A DNA stretch of 64,000 nucleotides. It comes from Lentibacillus sp. Marseille-P4043 (GTDB taxonomy: Bacteria; Bacillota; Bacilli; Bacillales; Amphibacillaceae). The stretch lies in NCBI RefSeq assembly GCF_900258515.1, contig NZ_LT984884.1:177524-241523 (forward strand), in the 5' to 3' direction. Position 1 is the stretch's first letter. Each line of letters opens with the position of its first letter. Below the pieces are notes generated by a model. That model ran no database searches and was not told the origin of the DNA. It worked only from the letters and a program-made list of their open reading frames with translations. Position numbers and translations under genes: made by a program. This document shows positions 1 to 12,123 of this stretch, piece after piece.

Positions 1-540
1 CGCGCCAGCTTTGGCAAATGTCTGTTCAACAAGCATTTCATCAACCGCTTGCAATGCCTGTACTTCCGTTTCTGCGACAACAACGCCCTTACCTGCCGCA
101 AGTCCATCAGCTTTAATAACGATTGGTGCGCCTTTTTTGATGATATAATTTTTAGCATCATTAGCATCTGTGAACGTTGCATAATCAGCTGTTGGAATAT
201 CGTATTTTTTCATAAATTCCTTTGCAAATTGTTTACTCCCTTCCAGAAGGGCTGCTTCTTTCGTTGGCGCAAATATTGCCAACCCTTCCTCTTGAAAGCG
301 ATTCGCAATCCCAGCATTCAATGGGTTTTCCGGACCAACCACCGTCAAATCAATAGCTTTTTCCTTGGCAAACTTGATTAAACCGGCAATATCCATTTCA
401 TCAATCTTAATACATGTCGCTTGCCCTGCCATCCCACCATTTCCGGGTGCTGCATAAAGTTTTGTGACCTTCTCATCTTTGGCCAGTTGCATTACAATAC
501 TATGCTCACGACCACCACGTCCAACAACCAATATATTCAT
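1..540 (-). CDS. purD: Phosphoribosylamine-glycine ligase (GAR synthetase), N-terminal part
   Basis: Ligates glycine to phosphoribosylamine with ATP in de novo purine synthesis. Only the first 180 codons are inside the window; the gene runs off the left edge. The start ATG at 540 is followed by MNILVVGRGGREHSI, the typical PurD N-terminus, then a VVGPENPLNAGIANRF stretch and the start of the ATP-grasp domain (PIVIKADGLAAGKGV). It is the last gene of the pur operon, 21 bp behind purH, with a G-rich ribosome binding site (AGGGGGCG) in that gap. Confidence 0.95.
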   Translation of the reverse strand, partial: MNILVVGRGGREHSIVMQLAKDEKVTKLYAAPGNGGMAGQATCIKIDEMDIAGLIKFAKEKAIDLTVVGPENPLNAGIANRFQEEGLAIFAPTKEAALLEGSKQFAKEFMKKYDIPTADYATFTDANDAKNYIIKKGAPIVIKADGLAAGKGVVVAETEVQALQAVDEMLVEQTFAKAGA

Positions 541-561
541 CTAAACGCCCCCTGTGTGGTA

Positions 562-2085
562 TTAATGTTTAAAATGGCGCATGCCAGTAAAAACCATTGC
601 GATTCCATACTCATTACACACATCAATCGAATCCTGATCCCGTTTTGACCCACCAGGCTGGATAATGGCTGTAATACCAAATTTAGCTGCAGCTTCCACC
701 GTATCCGGCATTGGGAAAAATGCATCAGAAGCCATCACAGCACCTTTCGTTTTTTCACCCGCTTGCTCCATTGCTATTTTTGCTGCACCAACACGATTCA
801 TCTGCCCCGCACCAACACCGATCGTTTGATTATCTTTTGCTAAAACTATGGCATTTGACTTCACATGTTTGACTGCTTTCCAGGCAAATAATAGATTTTC
901 TAATTCCTTTGCTGTCGGTTTGCGGTTTGTTGCAAATTGCAAATCCGCCTCTCCAACCTTTCCAGTATCATAATCTTGAACGAGAATTCCGCCCACAACA
1001 CTTGTTATTTTTTGCTTACTAGTACGATCGTTTGCCATATCTAGTTCTAATAGCCGAATATTTTTCTTTTTCGTTAGTTGTTTAAGCGCATCCTCCGTAA
1101 ATTGCGGTGCAATCACAATTTCTAGAAATATGTTGCTTAGTTGTTCTGCTGTTGCTAGATTAATCTCCCGGTTACAAACAACAATTCCACCAAAAATCGA
1201 AATCGGATCGGCATCGTAAGCCCGGGAAAAAGCTGTTTCGATCGTATTGCCAACACCAATTCCACATGGATTCATATGTTTAACCGCAACGGCTGTCGGT
1301 TCATCATAATCAGCAATAATTTCCAGTGCAGCATTCGCATCTTGAATATTGTTATAAGATAGTTCCTTGCCATGGAGCTGTTTAGCTGTTGCCAGACCAC
1401 CTGCAATGGAACGAGCATCCCGATAAAATGCTGCGCTTTGATGCGGATTTTCTCCATAACGTAACGTTTGAACTTTTTCATATGTAGTTGTCAGTACTTC
1501 AGGGAAAGACTCTTCCGAAAAATAATTCGCAATCATCGCGTCATAGTTCGCTGTATGGCGAAATACTTTTGCTGCTAACTGTTTGCGTTTTGCCTCATCT
1601 AAACTAGCATTTTGTAAATTATCCAATATAGAATCATAGTCATTCGGGTCAACAACAACCGTAACATGTGCAAAGTTCTTCGCAGCAGCTCTTAGCATTG
1701 TCGGTCCACCAATGTCGATGTTTTCCACAATTTCTGCTTCCGTAACACCTTCTTTTTCAAGCGTTTGTTTGAATGGATATAAATTGACTACAACCATATC
1801 TATCGGAGTGATAGCATGCTCATTAAGCTGCTCCATATGATGAACGTCTTCTCTGTTTGCTAGTAATCCCCCATGTATAAATGGATGCAATGTCTTAACC
1901 CTGCCATCCAAAACTTCCGGGAATCCAGTTATTTCTTCGACTGCTTTAGCGTCAATACCAGCGTTTTGAATCGCCTTTAACGTTCCACCAGTCGAAATGA
2001 TTTCATAACCATGCTCAATAAGACCTTTTGCAAAAGTTTCGATGTTTTGTTTATTAGATACACTGATTAAAGCTCGCTTCTTCAT
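562..2085 (-). CDS. purH: Bifunctional AICAR formyltransferase / IMP cyclohydrolase
   Basis: Carries out the last two steps to IMP. The 507-residue protein has the usual length, with an N-terminal MGS-like IMP cyclohydrolase domain (ALISVSNKQNIETFA, STGGTL) and a C-terminal AICAR transformylase domain holding the KHMNPCGIG block near residue 270. The ATG at 2085 is preferred over the TTG one codon upstream because GGGAGTG lies at good distance. Unlike every other junction in this operon, its upstream neighbour purN ends about 700 bp away; the gap holds GC-rich repeats. purD follows after 21 bp. Confidence 0.97.
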   Translation of the reverse strand: MKKRALISVSNKQNIETFAKGLIEHGYEIISTGGTLKAIQNAGIDAKAVEEITGFPEVLDGRVKTLHPFIHGGLLANREDVHHMEQLNEHAITPIDMVVVNLYPFKQTLEKEGVTEAEIVENIDIGGPTMLRAAAKNFAHVTVVVDPNDYDSILDNLQNASLDEAKRKQLAAKVFRHTANYDAMIANYFSEESFPEVLTTTYEKVQTLRYGENPHQSAAFYRDARSIAGGLATAKQLHGKELSYNNIQDANAALEIIADYDEPTAVAVKHMNPCGIGVGNTIETAFSRAYDADPISIFGGIVVCNREINLATAEQLSNIFLEIVIAPQFTEDALKQLTKKKNIRLLELDMANDRTSKQKITSVVGGILVQDYDTGKVGEADLQFATNRKPTAKELENLLFAWKAVKHVKSNAIVLAKDNQTIGVGAGQMNRVGAAKIAMEQAGEKTKGAVMASDAFFPMPDTVEAAAKFGITAIIQPGGSKRDQDSIDVCNEYGIAMVFTGMRHFKH

Positions 2086-2186
2086 CAAATCACTCCCTAT
2101 TTTTTGTCTAAAGTTGTTTTCATATGGATTATTATTTTTTAAGTTTGTAGTTGATATATTATGTGCAATAACTAGAAATCAAGTTC

Positions 2187-2355
2187 GGAGCTTTGACAAC
2201 CGCTACGGGAAAACACTACGCTTTCCGCGGGCACGGCTTCAGCCTCCGAAGCGGAAAACCGCCGCTTCGAAGTCTTCGGACACGTGCTGGGGCTGCGCTA
2301 ACTCGCCCCACCGAAAACCATTGTTCCCGCAGGAGTCTCCGTGTTTTCCCTTCGC
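2187..2355 (-). repeat. GC-rich dispersed repeat, copy 1 (inverted)
   Basis: GC-rich block that is the reverse complement of the repeat at 12843-13090. Shared pieces include the segment reading ggggctgcgctaactcgccc on the plus strand (2288-2307) and the adjoining accattgttcccgcaggagt. It lies inside the pur operon between purN and purH, in opposite orientation to copy 2. Bacillaceae chromosomes carry families of such intergenic repeats containing 'cctgcgggaac' and 'gaagaccccgcagg' words (general knowledge). No coding function is apparent. Confidence 0.7.
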
Positions 2356-2404
2356 TAGTAGGTGCTATTACTTGATATACATGCTATATCTACACAAAAA
2401 TTAG

Positions 2405-2790
2405 GGAACTTCTACTAGCGGAGTCAGAATACGTAGACTCCTTGAAAATACAGTTCGATTTTCTGCGTGCGATGTAACGCTGCCGAAGCATCCCTTGCCC
2501 TATGGGAACAGCACGAGTCCGAAGACCCCGCAGGACAAGGAAAACTTCAGTGGTATTACATCGCACGCAGAAAAAGTGGTTTTCTTTTTCAAGGAAGCGC
2601 TCTTTGCTTCCGAGGAGGCTGAGGCCGTGCCCATGGAAAGCGGAGTATTCTGACGGAGCGAACCAAACACTCATATTCCATTGGAACGGGAAGAAAGTGT
2701 CACCAAAGAGAACTTCATTACTGCGCATTATATATCTATTGTGCAAAAAACAACAAATGGCTTCGGTGGGGCGAGTAATCGCAGTCCCAA
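2405..2790 (+). repeat. GC-rich dispersed repeat, copy 2
   Basis: Same family and orientation as the copy at 12843-13090. Both carry 'gaagaccccgcaggacaagg' followed by a run of about 40 identical bases beginning attacatcgcacgcagaaaa (2557 onward here, 12978 onward there). This copy also has an internal inverted segment (tttctgcgtgcgatgtaac near 2460). A further fragment at 2760-2790 (cggtggggcgagtaatcgca) resembles the other end of the element. With copy 1 it forms a large inverted pair that could fold in the pur mRNA. Confidence 0.7.
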
Positions 2791-2794
2791 TCTA

Positions 2795-3376
2795 TCAGAA
2801 AAAATCCTTGTCTAAAATTTGATTGATTATTTCAGGGTACAATCGATGTTCAACCCGCTGGATTCTTTCTTGTAGTGCTTCTTTTGTATCATCTGACAAA
2901 ATTTCAACTTCCTGTTGGGCAATGATTGGACCCGTATCCATTCCAGCATCAACATAATGGACCGTTACCCCCGTTTTCTTTGAACGAGCAGCAAATGCCT
3001 GCCCAATCGCATCTTTCCCGGGAAACTCCGGCAACAAGGATGGGTGGATATTCACAATCCTTTTCACAAACTGGTTACGCAATGTGGGACCAATGATTCG
3101 CATATATCCCGCTAGAAAAATCCATTCCACATCCATGAATTTCAATTTATCCACCACTTCTTGCTCATGTGCCTCTTTAGACGGATACTGTTTTGGATCA
3201 AACACAAATGTTGAAACTCCGAATCTCTTTGCCTTTTCAATAACACCAGCGTCCGGCTTATCACAAACGAGCAGCACGACATCGCATGCTAGTTTCCCTT
3301 CTATCGCAGCTTCCATGATGGCTTGAAAATTACTTCCCGTTCCAGAGGCAAATACTGCTGCCTTCACATTATTCAT
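2795..3376 (-). CDS. purN: Phosphoribosylglycinamide formyltransferase
   Basis: Transfers formyl from 10-formyl-THF to GAR (third step of purine synthesis). It has 193 residues, normal for PurN. Visible features are the N-terminal [13 protein letters not shown] substrate loop, the catalytic region [11 protein letters not shown] with [12 protein letters not shown] (Asn-His), and the downstream D in [13 protein letters not shown]. Its start overlaps the purM stop by 4 nt, indicating translational coupling. Downstream lies the repeat-filled gap before purH. Confidence 0.97.
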   Translation of the reverse strand: MNNVKAAVFASGTGSNFQAIMEAAIEGKLACDVVLLVCDKPDAGVIEKAKRFGVSTFVFDPKQYPSKEAHEQEVVDKLKFMDVEWIFLAGYMRIIGPTLRNQFVKRIVNIHPSLLPEFPGKDAIGQAFAARSKKTGVTVHYVDAGMDTGPIIAQQEVEILSDDTKEALQERIQRVEHRLYPEIINQILDKDFF

Positions 3377-4392
3377 GAATCAAAATGCACCCCTTCATTA
3401 TCCGTCACAATCCCAATAATGCTTGCTTTTTCTCCGGTAGCATGTAACACGGAAAGCGCACGATCCGTATCTTCTTTGTCAACAACAAGCGCCATGCCAA
3501 TTCCCATGTTAAATACACCATACATTTCATCATCCGATATGTTGTCAAGCTCTTGTAAAAAGGAAAAGATTGCTGGCTTTTCCCAATTTGATTGATGGAT
3601 GGAAATTCCCACTCCATTCGGTAGCATCCGTGGTAGGTTTTCGTAAAATCCCCCACCCGTTATGTGGGAAATTCCTTTTATTTCAGCATTTTTCATTAAC
3701 GAATGAATCGCGTTGGCATATATTTTCGTAGGTTCCAATAGCACATCACCTAGAGATTTAGTTAAGCCTCTATACTGTTTAGTAAGATCAAGCCCTTCAA
3801 CAAGTTTTCTAACAAGAGAATACCCATTGGAATGAACCCCACTTGAAGGCAAACCGATGACACGATCACCTGCCTTAATGGATTCTCCGGTAATAAGCTT
3901 TGATTTTTCAGCAATTCCAACAGCAAAACCTGCTAAATCATATTCATTTTTTTGGTACATCCCGGGCATTTCAGCGGTTTCACCACCGATTAAAGCAGCC
4001 CCTGCCTGTGTACAGCCTTCCGCAACACCCTCTACGATACGTTCCATCATAGCTGGATCATTTTTGCCACAAGCAATGTAATCAAGGAAAAATAACGGTT
4101 GTGCACCTTGCGCAACGATATCATTCACACACATAGCGACGAGATCAATCCCTATGGAATCATGCTTATTAAGTTGATGTGCCAGCTTTAGTTTCGTACC
4201 AACACCATCTGTTCCAGAAACAAGTACAGGTTCTTTATAGTGAAATCCACTTAAATCAAACAACCCTGCAAATGCCCCAACACCGCCAAGCACCTCTTTC
4301 CGATTGGTCTTCGCAATGTGCTTTTTCATTCGTTCGACAGCTTGATAGCCTTTTTCCACATCAACACCAGCATCTTTATAACGATTGGCCAA
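3373..4392 (-). CDS. purM: Phosphoribosylformylglycinamidine cyclo-ligase (AIR synthetase)
   Basis: ATP-dependent ring closure of FGAM to AIR. It has 339 residues and belongs to the AIR synthase fold family. [20 protein letters not shown] is near the N-terminus, followed by [14 protein letters not shown] and [16 protein letters not shown]. The start is a TTG at 4392 preceded by GGAGGG about 6 nt upstream. It lies between purF (about 30 bp gap) and purN (4-nt overlap). Confidence 0.97.
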   Translation of the reverse strand: MANRYKDAGVDVEKGYQAVERMKKHIAKTNRKEVLGGVGAFAGLFDLSGFHYKEPVLVSGTDGVGTKLKLAHQLNKHDSIGIDLVAMCVNDIVAQGAQPLFFLDYIACGKNDPAMMERIVEGVAEGCTQAGAALIGGETAEMPGMYQKNEYDLAGFAVGIAEKSKLITGESIKAGDRVIGLPSSGVHSNGYSLVRKLVEGLDLTKQYRGLTKSLGDVLLEPTKIYANAIHSLMKNAEIKGISHITGGGFYENLPRMLPNGVGISIHQSNWEKPAIFSFLQELDNISDDEMYGVFNMGIGMALVVDKEDTDRALSVLHATGEKASIIGIVTDNEGVHFDS

Positions 4393-4424
4393 TTGGCACC
4401 CTCCTTTTTTCGGGATCCACCCTA

Positions 4425-5837
4425 CTACTTTATCGTTAGTGTAACGGGGGATTGACCCTGATTTTCAACGACTGGATAGTTTCCGGTAAAACAGGCTTTG
4501 CAAATGCCTTGGTTAGGTAGTTCTTCATGTACAATTGCTCGTTCTAATCCACTTTCTGACAAATAAGCTAGACTATCAGCGCTGATCAATTTGGCAATCC
4601 CTTCTAATGAATAGTTTGCAGCAATCAGCTCATCACGAGTTGACATATCAATCCCGTAATAGCACGGATTCGTAATTGGTGGCGAGGCAATGCGCACATG
4701 CACCTCTGCAGCACCTGCTTCTTTCAACATTCGGACAATTCGTTTACTTGTTGTCCCTCTAACAATTGAATCATCGATCATAATGACGCGTTTGCCTTCC
4801 ACAATCCCCCGAACAGGCGACAGTTTCAATTTCACCCCTTGTTCACGAAGTTCTTGTGATGGTTGAATAAACGTCCGGCCAACATAACGATTTTTAATTA
4901 AACCAATTTCATATGGTAAGCCGAGCTGTTCCGCATAACCAATTGCTGCGGAAATACTTGAATCGGGTACACCCGTCACAACATCTGCTTGCACTGGTGC
5001 TTCCTTCGCTAATTCGATTCCCATTTTTTTGCGTGAAGCATGGACGTTCACCTGATTCACATCACTATCCGGTCTTGAAAAATAAACATACTCCATTGCA
5101 CACATGGTCCGCGGCTCTGGTTCAGCAAATTTTCTAGCTGACATGCCATTATGATCAACCATAACTAACTCACCTGGGATCACCTCGCGTTCAAACGTTG
5201 CGCCAATTAAATCAAATGCACACGTTTCCGATGCCACAACATATGCATCCCCAAGCCTGCCAATCGAAAGTGGACGTAAACCTCTTGGATCCGTTGCGAT
5301 ATATAACTTGTTTTCCTTCATGATTAAGAATGCATATGCCCCAACTAAACTTCGCAGCGCCTCCATTAAGGCAGTTTCAAAATTAGCTGAACCATTACGT
5401 CGAATCAAATGGGCTAGAACCTCTGTATCTGACGTTGTTTGCAAAATACTTCCCTCATGCTCCAATTCACCACGAAGCTTATACGCATTCATGATATTTC
5501 CGTTATGGGCTAAAGCGATACTCCCTGTCTGCGAGCGAAATAATAACGGTTGAATGTTCGCAATGCCACCATCACCTTGCGTCGCATACCGAACATGCCC
5601 AATCGCAGCATGACCTTGTAACTCATTGAAGTTAGCATGTTTAAACACATCATTGACAAGTCCCAAGTCTTTATGAATTTTAAGGTTGCTCCCGTCGCTT
5701 GTTACAACTCCAGCCCCGTCTTGCCCGCGATGCTGAAGAGCGTGTAAACCATAATACGTCATTTCTGCTGCTTTCTCATGACCCCAAATTCCAAAAACGC
5801 CACATTCTTCGTTTAAGCCTTTGATTTCAGCAAGCAT
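4425..5837 (-). CDS. purF: Amidophosphoribosyltransferase
   Basis: First committed enzyme of the pathway, making phosphoribosylamine from PRPP and glutamine. Start ATG 5837 ([16 protein letters not shown]) is chosen because AAAGGAG precedes it and because it leaves an 11-residue propeptide before Cys12, the N-terminal nucleophile, as in B. subtilis PurF. It also shows the PRPP loop [14 protein letters not shown] near residue 354 and Cys residues in NPCYYG and GICKAC that fit the [4Fe-4S] type. Length is 470 residues. The start overlaps the end of purL by 25 nt. Confidence 0.97.
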   Translation of the reverse strand: MLAEIKGLNEECGVFGIWGHEKAAEMTYYGLHALQHRGQDGAGVVTSDGSNLKIHKDLGLVNDVFKHANFNELQGHAAIGHVRYATQGDGGIANIQPLLFRSQTGSIALAHNGNIMNAYKLRGELEHEGSILQTTSDTEVLAHLIRRNGSANFETALMEALRSLVGAYAFLIMKENKLYIATDPRGLRPLSIGRLGDAYVVASETCAFDLIGATFEREVIPGELVMVDHNGMSARKFAEPEPRTMCAMEYVYFSRPDSDVNQVNVHASRKKMGIELAKEAPVQADVVTGVPDSSISAAIGYAEQLGLPYEIGLIKNRYVGRTFIQPSQELREQGVKLKLSPVRGIVEGKRVIMIDDSIVRGTTSKRIVRMLKEAGAAEVHVRIASPPITNPCYYGIDMSTRDELIAANYSLEGIAKLISADSLAYLSESGLERAIVHEELPNQGICKACFTGNYPVVENQGQSPVTLTIK

Positions 5838-8056
5838 GAAATAGCTCCTTTCCAACGTTTGCAAAGTGTATCGACATTTTCCTCAATGACCTTTTCACCA
5901 TTTCCGACGACGGTATACGTATGATCATCCGTTACAACACCGATTTGACGAGCATCAGCAACCAGTTCTTTAAATTGCTCCTCATCTTCTGGTTTCACTG
6001 AGACAAGGAAACGTGATTGGGTTTCACTAAATAGCTCTACCGTCATGTCCCCAGATAAATAAGCAATTACTCCTAATCCTGTTTTATGAAACACGCTTTC
6101 CGCTAACGCTACAGCAAGACCACCTTCAGCTACATCATGTGCAGATTGAACAACACCTTGGTGAATAGCCTCCAACAGCTGTGATTGTCGTTTTGCCTCT
6201 ACTTGCAAATCAATCGCTGGTGCTTGGCCAGTATAAATTTCATCTGTCGTATCATCCGCCAGCACATTTTGTAGTTCGCTTCCACCAAATTCAGCTTTCG
6301 TTTCACCAATTACGAAAATCGCATCACCCGCTTGTTGAAAATAGCTTGGTGTAAGGTGTTCCAACGATTCAAGCAAGCCGACCATCCCAACAACGGGGGT
6401 TGGAAAAATTGCTTTTCCTTTTGATTCGTTATATAAGGAGACATTTCCACTGACGACCGGTGTTTTCAAAACACGACAGGCGTCACTCATACCATCAATA
6501 CTTTTTTCCATTTGCCAAAAGATATCAGGCTTCGTTGGATTACCGAAATTCAGGCCGTCTGTAAGTCCTAATGGTTTGGCACCTGAGCAAACAATATTTC
6601 GAGCTGCTTCAGCAACAGCAATTTTCCCACCAGTTTCCGGATCCAAATAAATATAACGAGAATTGCAATCTGTTGTAATGGCTAGCGCTTTATTAGTTCC
6701 TTTGACTCTTACAATCGCTGCATCTGATCCAGGTGTTACAACGGTATTGGTTTGCACCATGGAATCGTATTGATCGTAAACCCATTCCTTGCTAGCAATG
6801 GTTGGTTGTGAAAGTAATTTTTTTAGCATTCCGCTATGATCCGTTACTTCCGGCACAATAGGCTTAATATTCTGATATTCTTGGAAATACGCTGCCTCTT
6901 CCGATGGCATTTGATAGACCGGTGCCTCTTCTGCTAGTGCATCAACAGGGATATCAGCAACAACTTCTGTATGATGCAGCAGGCGGAATGTCTTTTCTTC
7001 GATCACTTCACCAACGGCAACAGCTTGCAACCCATATTTTTCAAAAACATCGATAATTTCCTGTTCGCGTCCTTTCTTTACCACAAGCAGCATTCGCTCC
7101 TGTGATTCAGACAACATTAATTCATATGGACTCATATTCAATTCACGCTGTGGTACTAGGTCAAGATTCATTTCCATACCCGTTCCCGCCTTACTTGCCA
7201 TCTCACTTGCTGATGATGTAAGACCAGCTGCCCCCATATCCTGCATGCCAACAAGCGCATCAGAATGAATGATTTCCAAACATGCTTCGATTAATAGTTT
7301 TTCCATGAACGGATCACCAACCTGAACAGCTGGGCGATCTTTATTAGCATCCTCCGCTAAGTCATCTGATGCAAATGTTGCACCGTGAATGCCATCCCGG
7401 CCTGTTGGCGCACCTGCATAAAGCACAGTATTGCCAACCCCCGCTGCAATCCCTTTTTGAATTTCATCATGATTGATCAGCCCAACACACATCGCATTGA
7501 CAAGTGGATTCCCTTCATAGCTTTCATCGAATTGCACCTCACCACCAACTGTTGGCACACCAACGCAATTTCCATATCCGGCAATCCCATGAACAACCTC
7601 TTGAAACAAATATTTCACACGCTCTGACGTTAAATTACCGAATCTTAGTGAGTTCATTAAGGCAATCGGACGAGCCCCCATCGAAAATACGTCACGGATA
7701 ATGCCGCCTACACCTGTCGCAGCACCTTGATACGGTTCAACTGCCGAAGGGTGATTGTGACTTTCAATTTTGAATACAACGGCTTGGTTATCACCAATAT
7801 CGATAACGCCAGCACCTTCACCAGGTCCCTGCAAAACATTTATTGCTTTGGTAGGGAACTTTTTCAATAATGGCTTCGATGTCTTATAACTGCAATGTTC
7901 TGACCACATGACTGAAAATATTCCTGTTTCCGTGAAATTTGGCCGGCATTTTAAAATGGCTTTCACCATGTTATATTCCTTTTCACTAAGCCCCATTTCT
8001 TGATAGAGTTTTTCTATTTCGATTTGCTCTGGACTTATATCAAACGTTTGCAACAT
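5813..8056 (-). CDS. purL: FGAM synthase subunit PurL (small type)
   Basis: ATP-dependent amidation of FGAR to FGAM, working as a complex with PurQ (glutaminase) and PurS. At 747 residues it is the short PurL type that needs PurS/PurQ, which are encoded just upstream. Visible motifs are [36 protein letters not shown] and [15 protein letters not shown]. The start overlaps purQ by 17 nt and the stop overlaps purF, so the genes are tightly coupled. Confidence 0.97.
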   Translation of the reverse strand: MLQTFDISPEQIEIEKLYQEMGLSEKEYNMVKAILKCRPNFTETGIFSVMWSEHCSYKTSKPLLKKFPTKAINVLQGPGEGAGVIDIGDNQAVVFKIESHNHPSAVEPYQGAATGVGGIIRDVFSMGARPIALMNSLRFGNLTSERVKYLFQEVVHGIAGYGNCVGVPTVGGEVQFDESYEGNPLVNAMCVGLINHDEIQKGIAAGVGNTVLYAGAPTGRDGIHGATFASDDLAEDANKDRPAVQVGDPFMEKLLIEACLEIIHSDALVGMQDMGAAGLTSSASEMASKAGTGMEMNLDLVPQRELNMSPYELMLSESQERMLLVVKKGREQEIIDVFEKYGLQAVAVGEVIEEKTFRLLHHTEVVADIPVDALAEEAPVYQMPSEEAAYFQEYQNIKPIVPEVTDHSGMLKKLLSQPTIASKEWVYDQYDSMVQTNTVVTPGSDAAIVRVKGTNKALAITTDCNSRYIYLDPETGGKIAVAEAARNIVCSGAKPLGLTDGLNFGNPTKPDIFWQMEKSIDGMSDACRVLKTPVVSGNVSLYNESKGKAIFPTPVVGMVGLLESLEHLTPSYFQQAGDAIFVIGETKAEFGGSELQNVLADDTTDEIYTGQAPAIDLQVEAKRQSQLLEAIHQGVVQSAHDVAEGGLAVALAESVFHKTGLGVIAYLSGDMTVELFSETQSRFLVSVKPEDEEQFKELVADARQIGVVTDDHTYTVVGNGEKVIEENVDTLCKRWKGAISCLLKSKA

Positions 8057-8723
8057 GGGATTCCCTCCAATTTTTAACCATTGACTGAAAAACTTTTAAC
8101 CCGTCATCACTGCCAAGTAACGCTTCCGCTGCACGTTCAGGGTGTGGCATAAGCCCTAATACGTTACCTTTTTGATTGGTAATCCCAGCAATATTAGCAG
8201 CAGAGCCATTCGGATTGTTTTCATAGGTAAAGACAATCTGCTTATTTTGCTGTAATTGCTGAAGTGTTGTTTCATCACAGAAATAATTCCCTTCTCCATG
8301 TGCAATTGGAAAATGTACAATTTCATTTTCTGAATACGCACTGGTGAATATCGTCGCATTGTTTTCTACACGTAATGCTTCTTGGTGACACATAAATGTA
8401 AGATTTTTGTTTCGTAACATTGCTCCTGGTAAGAGACCTGCTTCAAGCAAGATCTGAAATCCGTTACAAACACCTAACACAGGTTTTCCTTTTGCTGCAT
8501 GTGCTTTCACTTGCTGCATTACTTCTGATGTTGCCGCAACAGAACCTGAGCGAAGGTAATCCCCATATGAGAACCCGCCAGGTAATAGAATCGCATCATA
8601 GTTTTCCAGATTGCTATTTTCATACCAGACAAGGTCCGCTTCTTCATTCAAAACATCCTTCACCGCATGATACATGTCACGGTCACAATTTGATCCTGGG
8701 AAAACAATCACCGCGAATTTCAC
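8040..8723 (-). CDS. purQ: FGAM synthase glutaminase subunit
   Basis: Class I glutamine amidotransferase subunit that supplies ammonia to PurL. It has 227 residues. The nucleophile Cys lies in [11 protein letters not shown] near residue 86, and the catalytic His-Glu pair is in the C-terminal MPHPERA. N-terminal [15 protein letters not shown] is typical. It overlaps purS by 4 nt and purL by 17 nt. Confidence 0.97.
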   Translation of the reverse strand: MKFAVIVFPGSNCDRDMYHAVKDVLNEEADLVWYENSNLENYDAILLPGGFSYGDYLRSGSVAATSEVMQQVKAHAAKGKPVLGVCNGFQILLEAGLLPGAMLRNKNLTFMCHQEALRVENNATIFTSAYSENEIVHFPIAHGEGNYFCDETTLQQLQQNKQIVFTYENNPNGSAANIAGITNQKGNVLGLMPHPERAAEALLGSDDGLKVFQSMVKNWRESHVANV

Positions 8724-8971
8724 AAGCGAACAGCCTCCTCCACTTCAAAACGATAATCTTCAATTACTGGATTGGCGAGCAGCTTTTCACACATGTCGTT
8801 CACACGTTCTTCCGTGTCTTCATTATCTTCCACATGCAATTCCAGGTATTTCCCAACCCGTGCTTGCTCTACCTCTTGGTACCCTAGTGAGTTTAATGAA
8901 TCTTGAATTGCCTTTCCTTGTGGGTCTAGCACACCTTGCTTTAGCGTAATAAACACAGTAACTTTTTTCAT
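8720..8971 (-). CDS. purS: FGAM synthase subunit PurS
   Basis: Small (83 residues) accessory subunit that bridges PurL and PurQ. The start [19 protein letters not shown] and the phrase [20 protein letters not shown] are diagnostic of PurS. Overlaps of 4 nt with both purC and purQ place it in the translationally coupled block. Confidence 0.96.
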   Translation of the reverse strand: MKKVTVFITLKQGVLDPQGKAIQDSLNSLGYQEVEQARVGKYLELHVEDNEDTEERVNDMCEKLLANPVIEDYRFEVEEAVRL

Positions 8972-9690
8972 CGTATGCCCTCCAGTCGTTGTAAAATAAC
9001 GTTGTAAACCGTAAGCAAATCACCTGTACCTTGACGAAATACATCTTTATCCATCTTTTCCTGTGTGTCCAGATCCCACAGCCTGCATGTGTCCGGCGAT
9101 ATTTCGTCAGCTAACACAATCGAGCCACATGCTAGCCGGCCGAATTCGAGTTTGAAATCAACTAATGTTAGATTGATAGATTTGAAAAGTTCAATTAATG
9201 CATCATTAATTTTTCGTGCCTTTATTTTGATTTCTTGTAATTCCGATTCGGTTACATTGCTCAAAAATAACGCATGCTCATCATTTATCAATGGGTCGTC
9301 TAATTGATCATTCTTATAAAACAACTCCACAACTGACGGGTTGAATGATGTCTTTTCCTCAATCCCTAGGCGGTTCGTAATACTGCCAGTTGCCAGATTA
9401 CGAACCACTACCTCCAAGGGGATAATCTCTGTTTTTTGAACAAGCTGCTCTGTTTCATTCAATTTCTCAATAAAATGCGTTTCAATTTCTTTCGTTTTGA
9501 GATATGAAAAAATGAGTGATGAAATTTCATTATTCAATCTGCCCTTCCCTGCGAAGGTCGCTTTCTTTTTACCGTTAAAGGCAGTCGCAGCATTTTTATA
9601 AGACAAAATGAGCTGATCCATTGTTCCTTCCATTTGATAAACTTGCTTTGCCTTTCCTTCATATAAAAGTTCTGCCTTCACTTCATTCAC
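8968..9690 (-). CDS. purC: SAICAR synthetase
   Basis: ATP-dependent condensation of CAIR with aspartate. It has 240 residues. N-terminal [12 protein letters not shown] and the block [15 protein letters not shown] match the family, as does the C-terminal [16 protein letters not shown]. The start is GTG at 9690. It overlaps purB by 8 nt and purS by 4 nt. Confidence 0.97.
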   Translation of the reverse strand: MNEVKAELLYEGKAKQVYQMEGTMDQLILSYKNAATAFNGKKKATFAGKGRLNNEISSLIFSYLKTKEIETHFIEKLNETEQLVQKTEIIPLEVVVRNLATGSITNRLGIEEKTSFNPSVVELFYKNDQLDDPLINDEHALFLSNVTESELQEIKIKARKINDALIELFKSINLTLVDFKLEFGRLACGSIVLADEISPDTCRLWDLDTQEKMDKDVFRQGTGDLLTVYNVILQRLEGIR

Positions 9691-10987
9691 CTCGTTTTAA
9701 GCCGATTCGGTCAAAAATTCGATCAACATTTTTCAAATGGTACGTGTAATCAAAACAATCATCAATTTCGTCTTGGGATAATTTACTTGTTACTAGTTCA
9801 TTTTCTTCAAGTAATTGTTTGAAATGGGTTTCTGTTTCCCATGCTTGCATCGCTTTTGGCTGCACAAGATCATATGCTTCTTCACGTGTCATACCCTTGT
9901 CAATTAACGCAAGCAATACGCGTTGTGAAAAAATAACGCCGTGTGTTTTATCAATATTTCGCTTCATATTTTCCGGAAATACAGTTAGTTTTTTCACGAT
10001 ATTCCCAAATCGGTTCAGCATATAATTCAGGGCAATCGTTGTATCTGGCAAAATTATTCGTTCAGCGGAAGAATGTGAAATATCGCGTTCATGCCATAGC
10101 GAAACATTTTCATATGCTGTTACTACATGACCGCGAACTACCCGTGCCATCCCTGTCATATTTTCCGAACCAATTGGATTACGTTTATGCGGCATTGCTG
10201 ATGAACCTTTTTGTCCTTTTGCAAAAAACTCTTCAACCTCACGTGTTTCTGTTTTTTGCAGACCACGGATTTCAGTTGCAAACTTTTCAATCGATGTAGC
10301 GAGTAATGCTAATGCTGAAATATATGCAGCATGACGGTCACGCTGTAGTGTCTGTGTTGAAACTGGCGCAGGTGTTAAACCTAATTTCCCGCATACATAT
10401 TCTTCCACAAATGGGTCGATATTGGCATATGTACCTACCGCACCTGATAACTTGCCAAATTCAATGTTGTTGGCTGCTAACTCAAACCGCTCCAAGTTAC
10501 GCTTCATTTCCTCATACCATAAGGCAAGCTTTAAACCGAATGTTGTCGGCTCTGCATGGACACCGTGGGTTCTCCCCATCATGACTGTATGCTGATGTTC
10601 GATCGCTTTGTTCTTGATAATTTCAATAAAATTCGTGATATCTTTCCGAATAATGTCATTTGCCTGCTTTAGAAGATAAGATAAGGCAGTATCCACTACA
10701 TCTGTTGACGTCAAACCGTAGTGCACCCATTTCCGTTCTTCCCCCAAAGTTTCTGAAACCGCCCGTGTGAAAGCAACGACATCATGACGTGTCTCTTGTT
10801 CAATTTCATAAATACGGTTGATATCAAACGAAGCATTTTCGCGAATTTTTTCAGCATCTTCTTTTGGAATAATACCAAGTTCGCTCCATGCCTCACATGC
10901 CAAAATCTCTACTTCCAACCATGCTTTAAATTTATTTTCATCCGTCCAGATAGTTCCCATTTCTTCTCGGGTATAACGATCAATCAT
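9683..10987 (-). CDS. purB: Adenylosuccinate lyase
   Basis: Cleaves SAICAR to AICAR and adenylosuccinate to AMP. It has 434 residues. The fumarase/aspartase superfamily signature [11 protein letters not shown] is present around residue 265, and [16 protein letters not shown] and [16 protein letters not shown] mark the other active-site blocks. It abuts purK with no gap and overlaps purC by 8 nt. Confidence 0.97.
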   Translation of the reverse strand: MIDRYTREEMGTIWTDENKFKAWLEVEILACEAWSELGIIPKEDAEKIRENASFDINRIYEIEQETRHDVVAFTRAVSETLGEERKWVHYGLTSTDVVDTALSYLLKQANDIIRKDITNFIEIIKNKAIEHQHTVMMGRTHGVHAEPTTFGLKLALWYEEMKRNLERFELAANNIEFGKLSGAVGTYANIDPFVEEYVCGKLGLTPAPVSTQTLQRDRHAAYISALALLATSIEKFATEIRGLQKTETREVEEFFAKGQKGSSAMPHKRNPIGSENMTGMARVVRGHVVTAYENVSLWHERDISHSSAERIILPDTTIALNYMLNRFGNIVKKLTVFPENMKRNIDKTHGVIFSQRVLLALIDKGMTREEAYDLVQPKAMQAWETETHFKQLLEENELVTSKLSQDEIDDCFDYTYHLKNVDRIFDRIGLKRGE

Positions 10988-12123
10988 TACTTTTCCTCCT
11001 CATAATTCATAACGAGTTTGCTAACTTCATCAGACGTTGCTGCAGTGAATGTTACATGGCCCATTTTCCGTTTCGGCTTTCGACCGTCTTTTCCATACAA
11101 GTGAACCGAGCCATTTTCTAGTGTTGGCATCATTCTTAAAACATGCTCCATATCTTCCCCAAGTATATTGACCATTGTCACAGGTCTTAGTAGTTCAACT
11201 TTCATTAGCGGCAATCCACAAATTGCTCTAATATGCTGTCCAAATTGCGAAATGTTGCACGCCTCAATCGTATAATGACCAGAATTGTGTGGTCTAGGAG
11301 CCATTTCATTTAGATAAATTTCGTCACCTTTTACAAACATTTCAATCGCAAACGTCCCTACAATTTGCATTTTTTCCGCAAGTACAGTAGCAGCCTGGAT
11401 AGCCTTTATCTTTACTTGTTCACTTATTATAGCTGGAGCCACAGTCTGATAAAGGATGTGGTCTTTGTGTGTATTCTCTGCAATCGGGAAAATTTCTAAT
11501 CCCCCAGTTTGTGTACGTGTAAAAACTACCGATATCTCCTTTTCAAATGGCACCCACTGTTCAATAATACAGTGCTTATTCTTCTCAGCAAATTCTATTG
11601 CCGTAGATTCATCATTTTTTGACGTCAACTTGATTTGCCCCTTGCCATCATATCCACCACTACATGTCTTTATCACTGCTGGGTAGGCCATATTTTGCAA
11701 AGCTGTCTTGCATTCCTCACCATTTGTCACAATCGTGAATTCCGGAATCGGCAAACCTGCTTCCCTCATCAGGGATTTTTCCTTTTCGCGATTTTGCGTC
11801 ACTTCCAATGCAAAAGATCCTTGTGGCAGTTTTCCCTTCTCTTCAATATATCTAGCCGCGGTTAGATCCACATTTTCAAACTCATATGTAACAACATCAC
11901 TAATATCTGTTAGCTTTTCAATTGCGTACATATCATCATAAGCTGCGGTTATTTGATGATCGGCAACTTGAGCTGTCGGACAATTTGGCGTTGGATCAAG
12001 AACAGCAATTTTATATCCCATATAGCGTGCGGCAATTGCCATCATCCGGCCAAGCTGTCCACCACCAATGATCCCAATCGTTTGTGCTGGCAGTATTGTT
12101 TGATTATTTTCCGGCAAGATCAT
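10987..12123 (-). CDS. purK: N5-CAIR synthetase (ATP-grasp)
   Basis: Carboxylates AIR to N5-CAIR with bicarbonate and ATP. It has 378 residues. The N-terminal nucleotide-binding loop [14 protein letters not shown], an ATP-grasp core ([14 protein letters not shown]) and [17 protein letters not shown] are all typical of PurK. It overlaps purE by 20 nt, the usual purEK arrangement. Confidence 0.97.
   Translation of the reverse strand: MILPENNQTILPAQTIGIIGGGQLGRMMAIAARYMGYKIAVLDPTPNCPTAQVADHQITAAYDDMYAIEKLTDISDVVTYEFENVDLTAARYIEEKGKLPQGSFALEVTQNREKEKSLMREAGLPIPEFTIVTNGEECKTALQNMAYPAVIKTCSGGYDGKGQIKLTSKNDESTAIEFAEKNKHCIIEQWVPFEKEISVVFTRTQTGGLEIFPIAENTHKDHILYQTVAPAIISEQVKIKAIQAATVLAEKMQIVGTFAIEMFVKGDEIYLNEMAPRPHNSGHYTIEACNISQFGQHIRAICGLPLMKVELLRPVTMVNILGEDMEHVLRMMPTLENGSVHLYGKDGRKPKRKMGHVTFTAATSDEVSKLVMNYEEEK

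Noticed and set aside
2042..2822. Arg/Ser-rich open frames between purN and purH
   Set aside because: They follow the GC-rich dispersed repeat and recur with it at 12774-13172; no ribosome binding sites.
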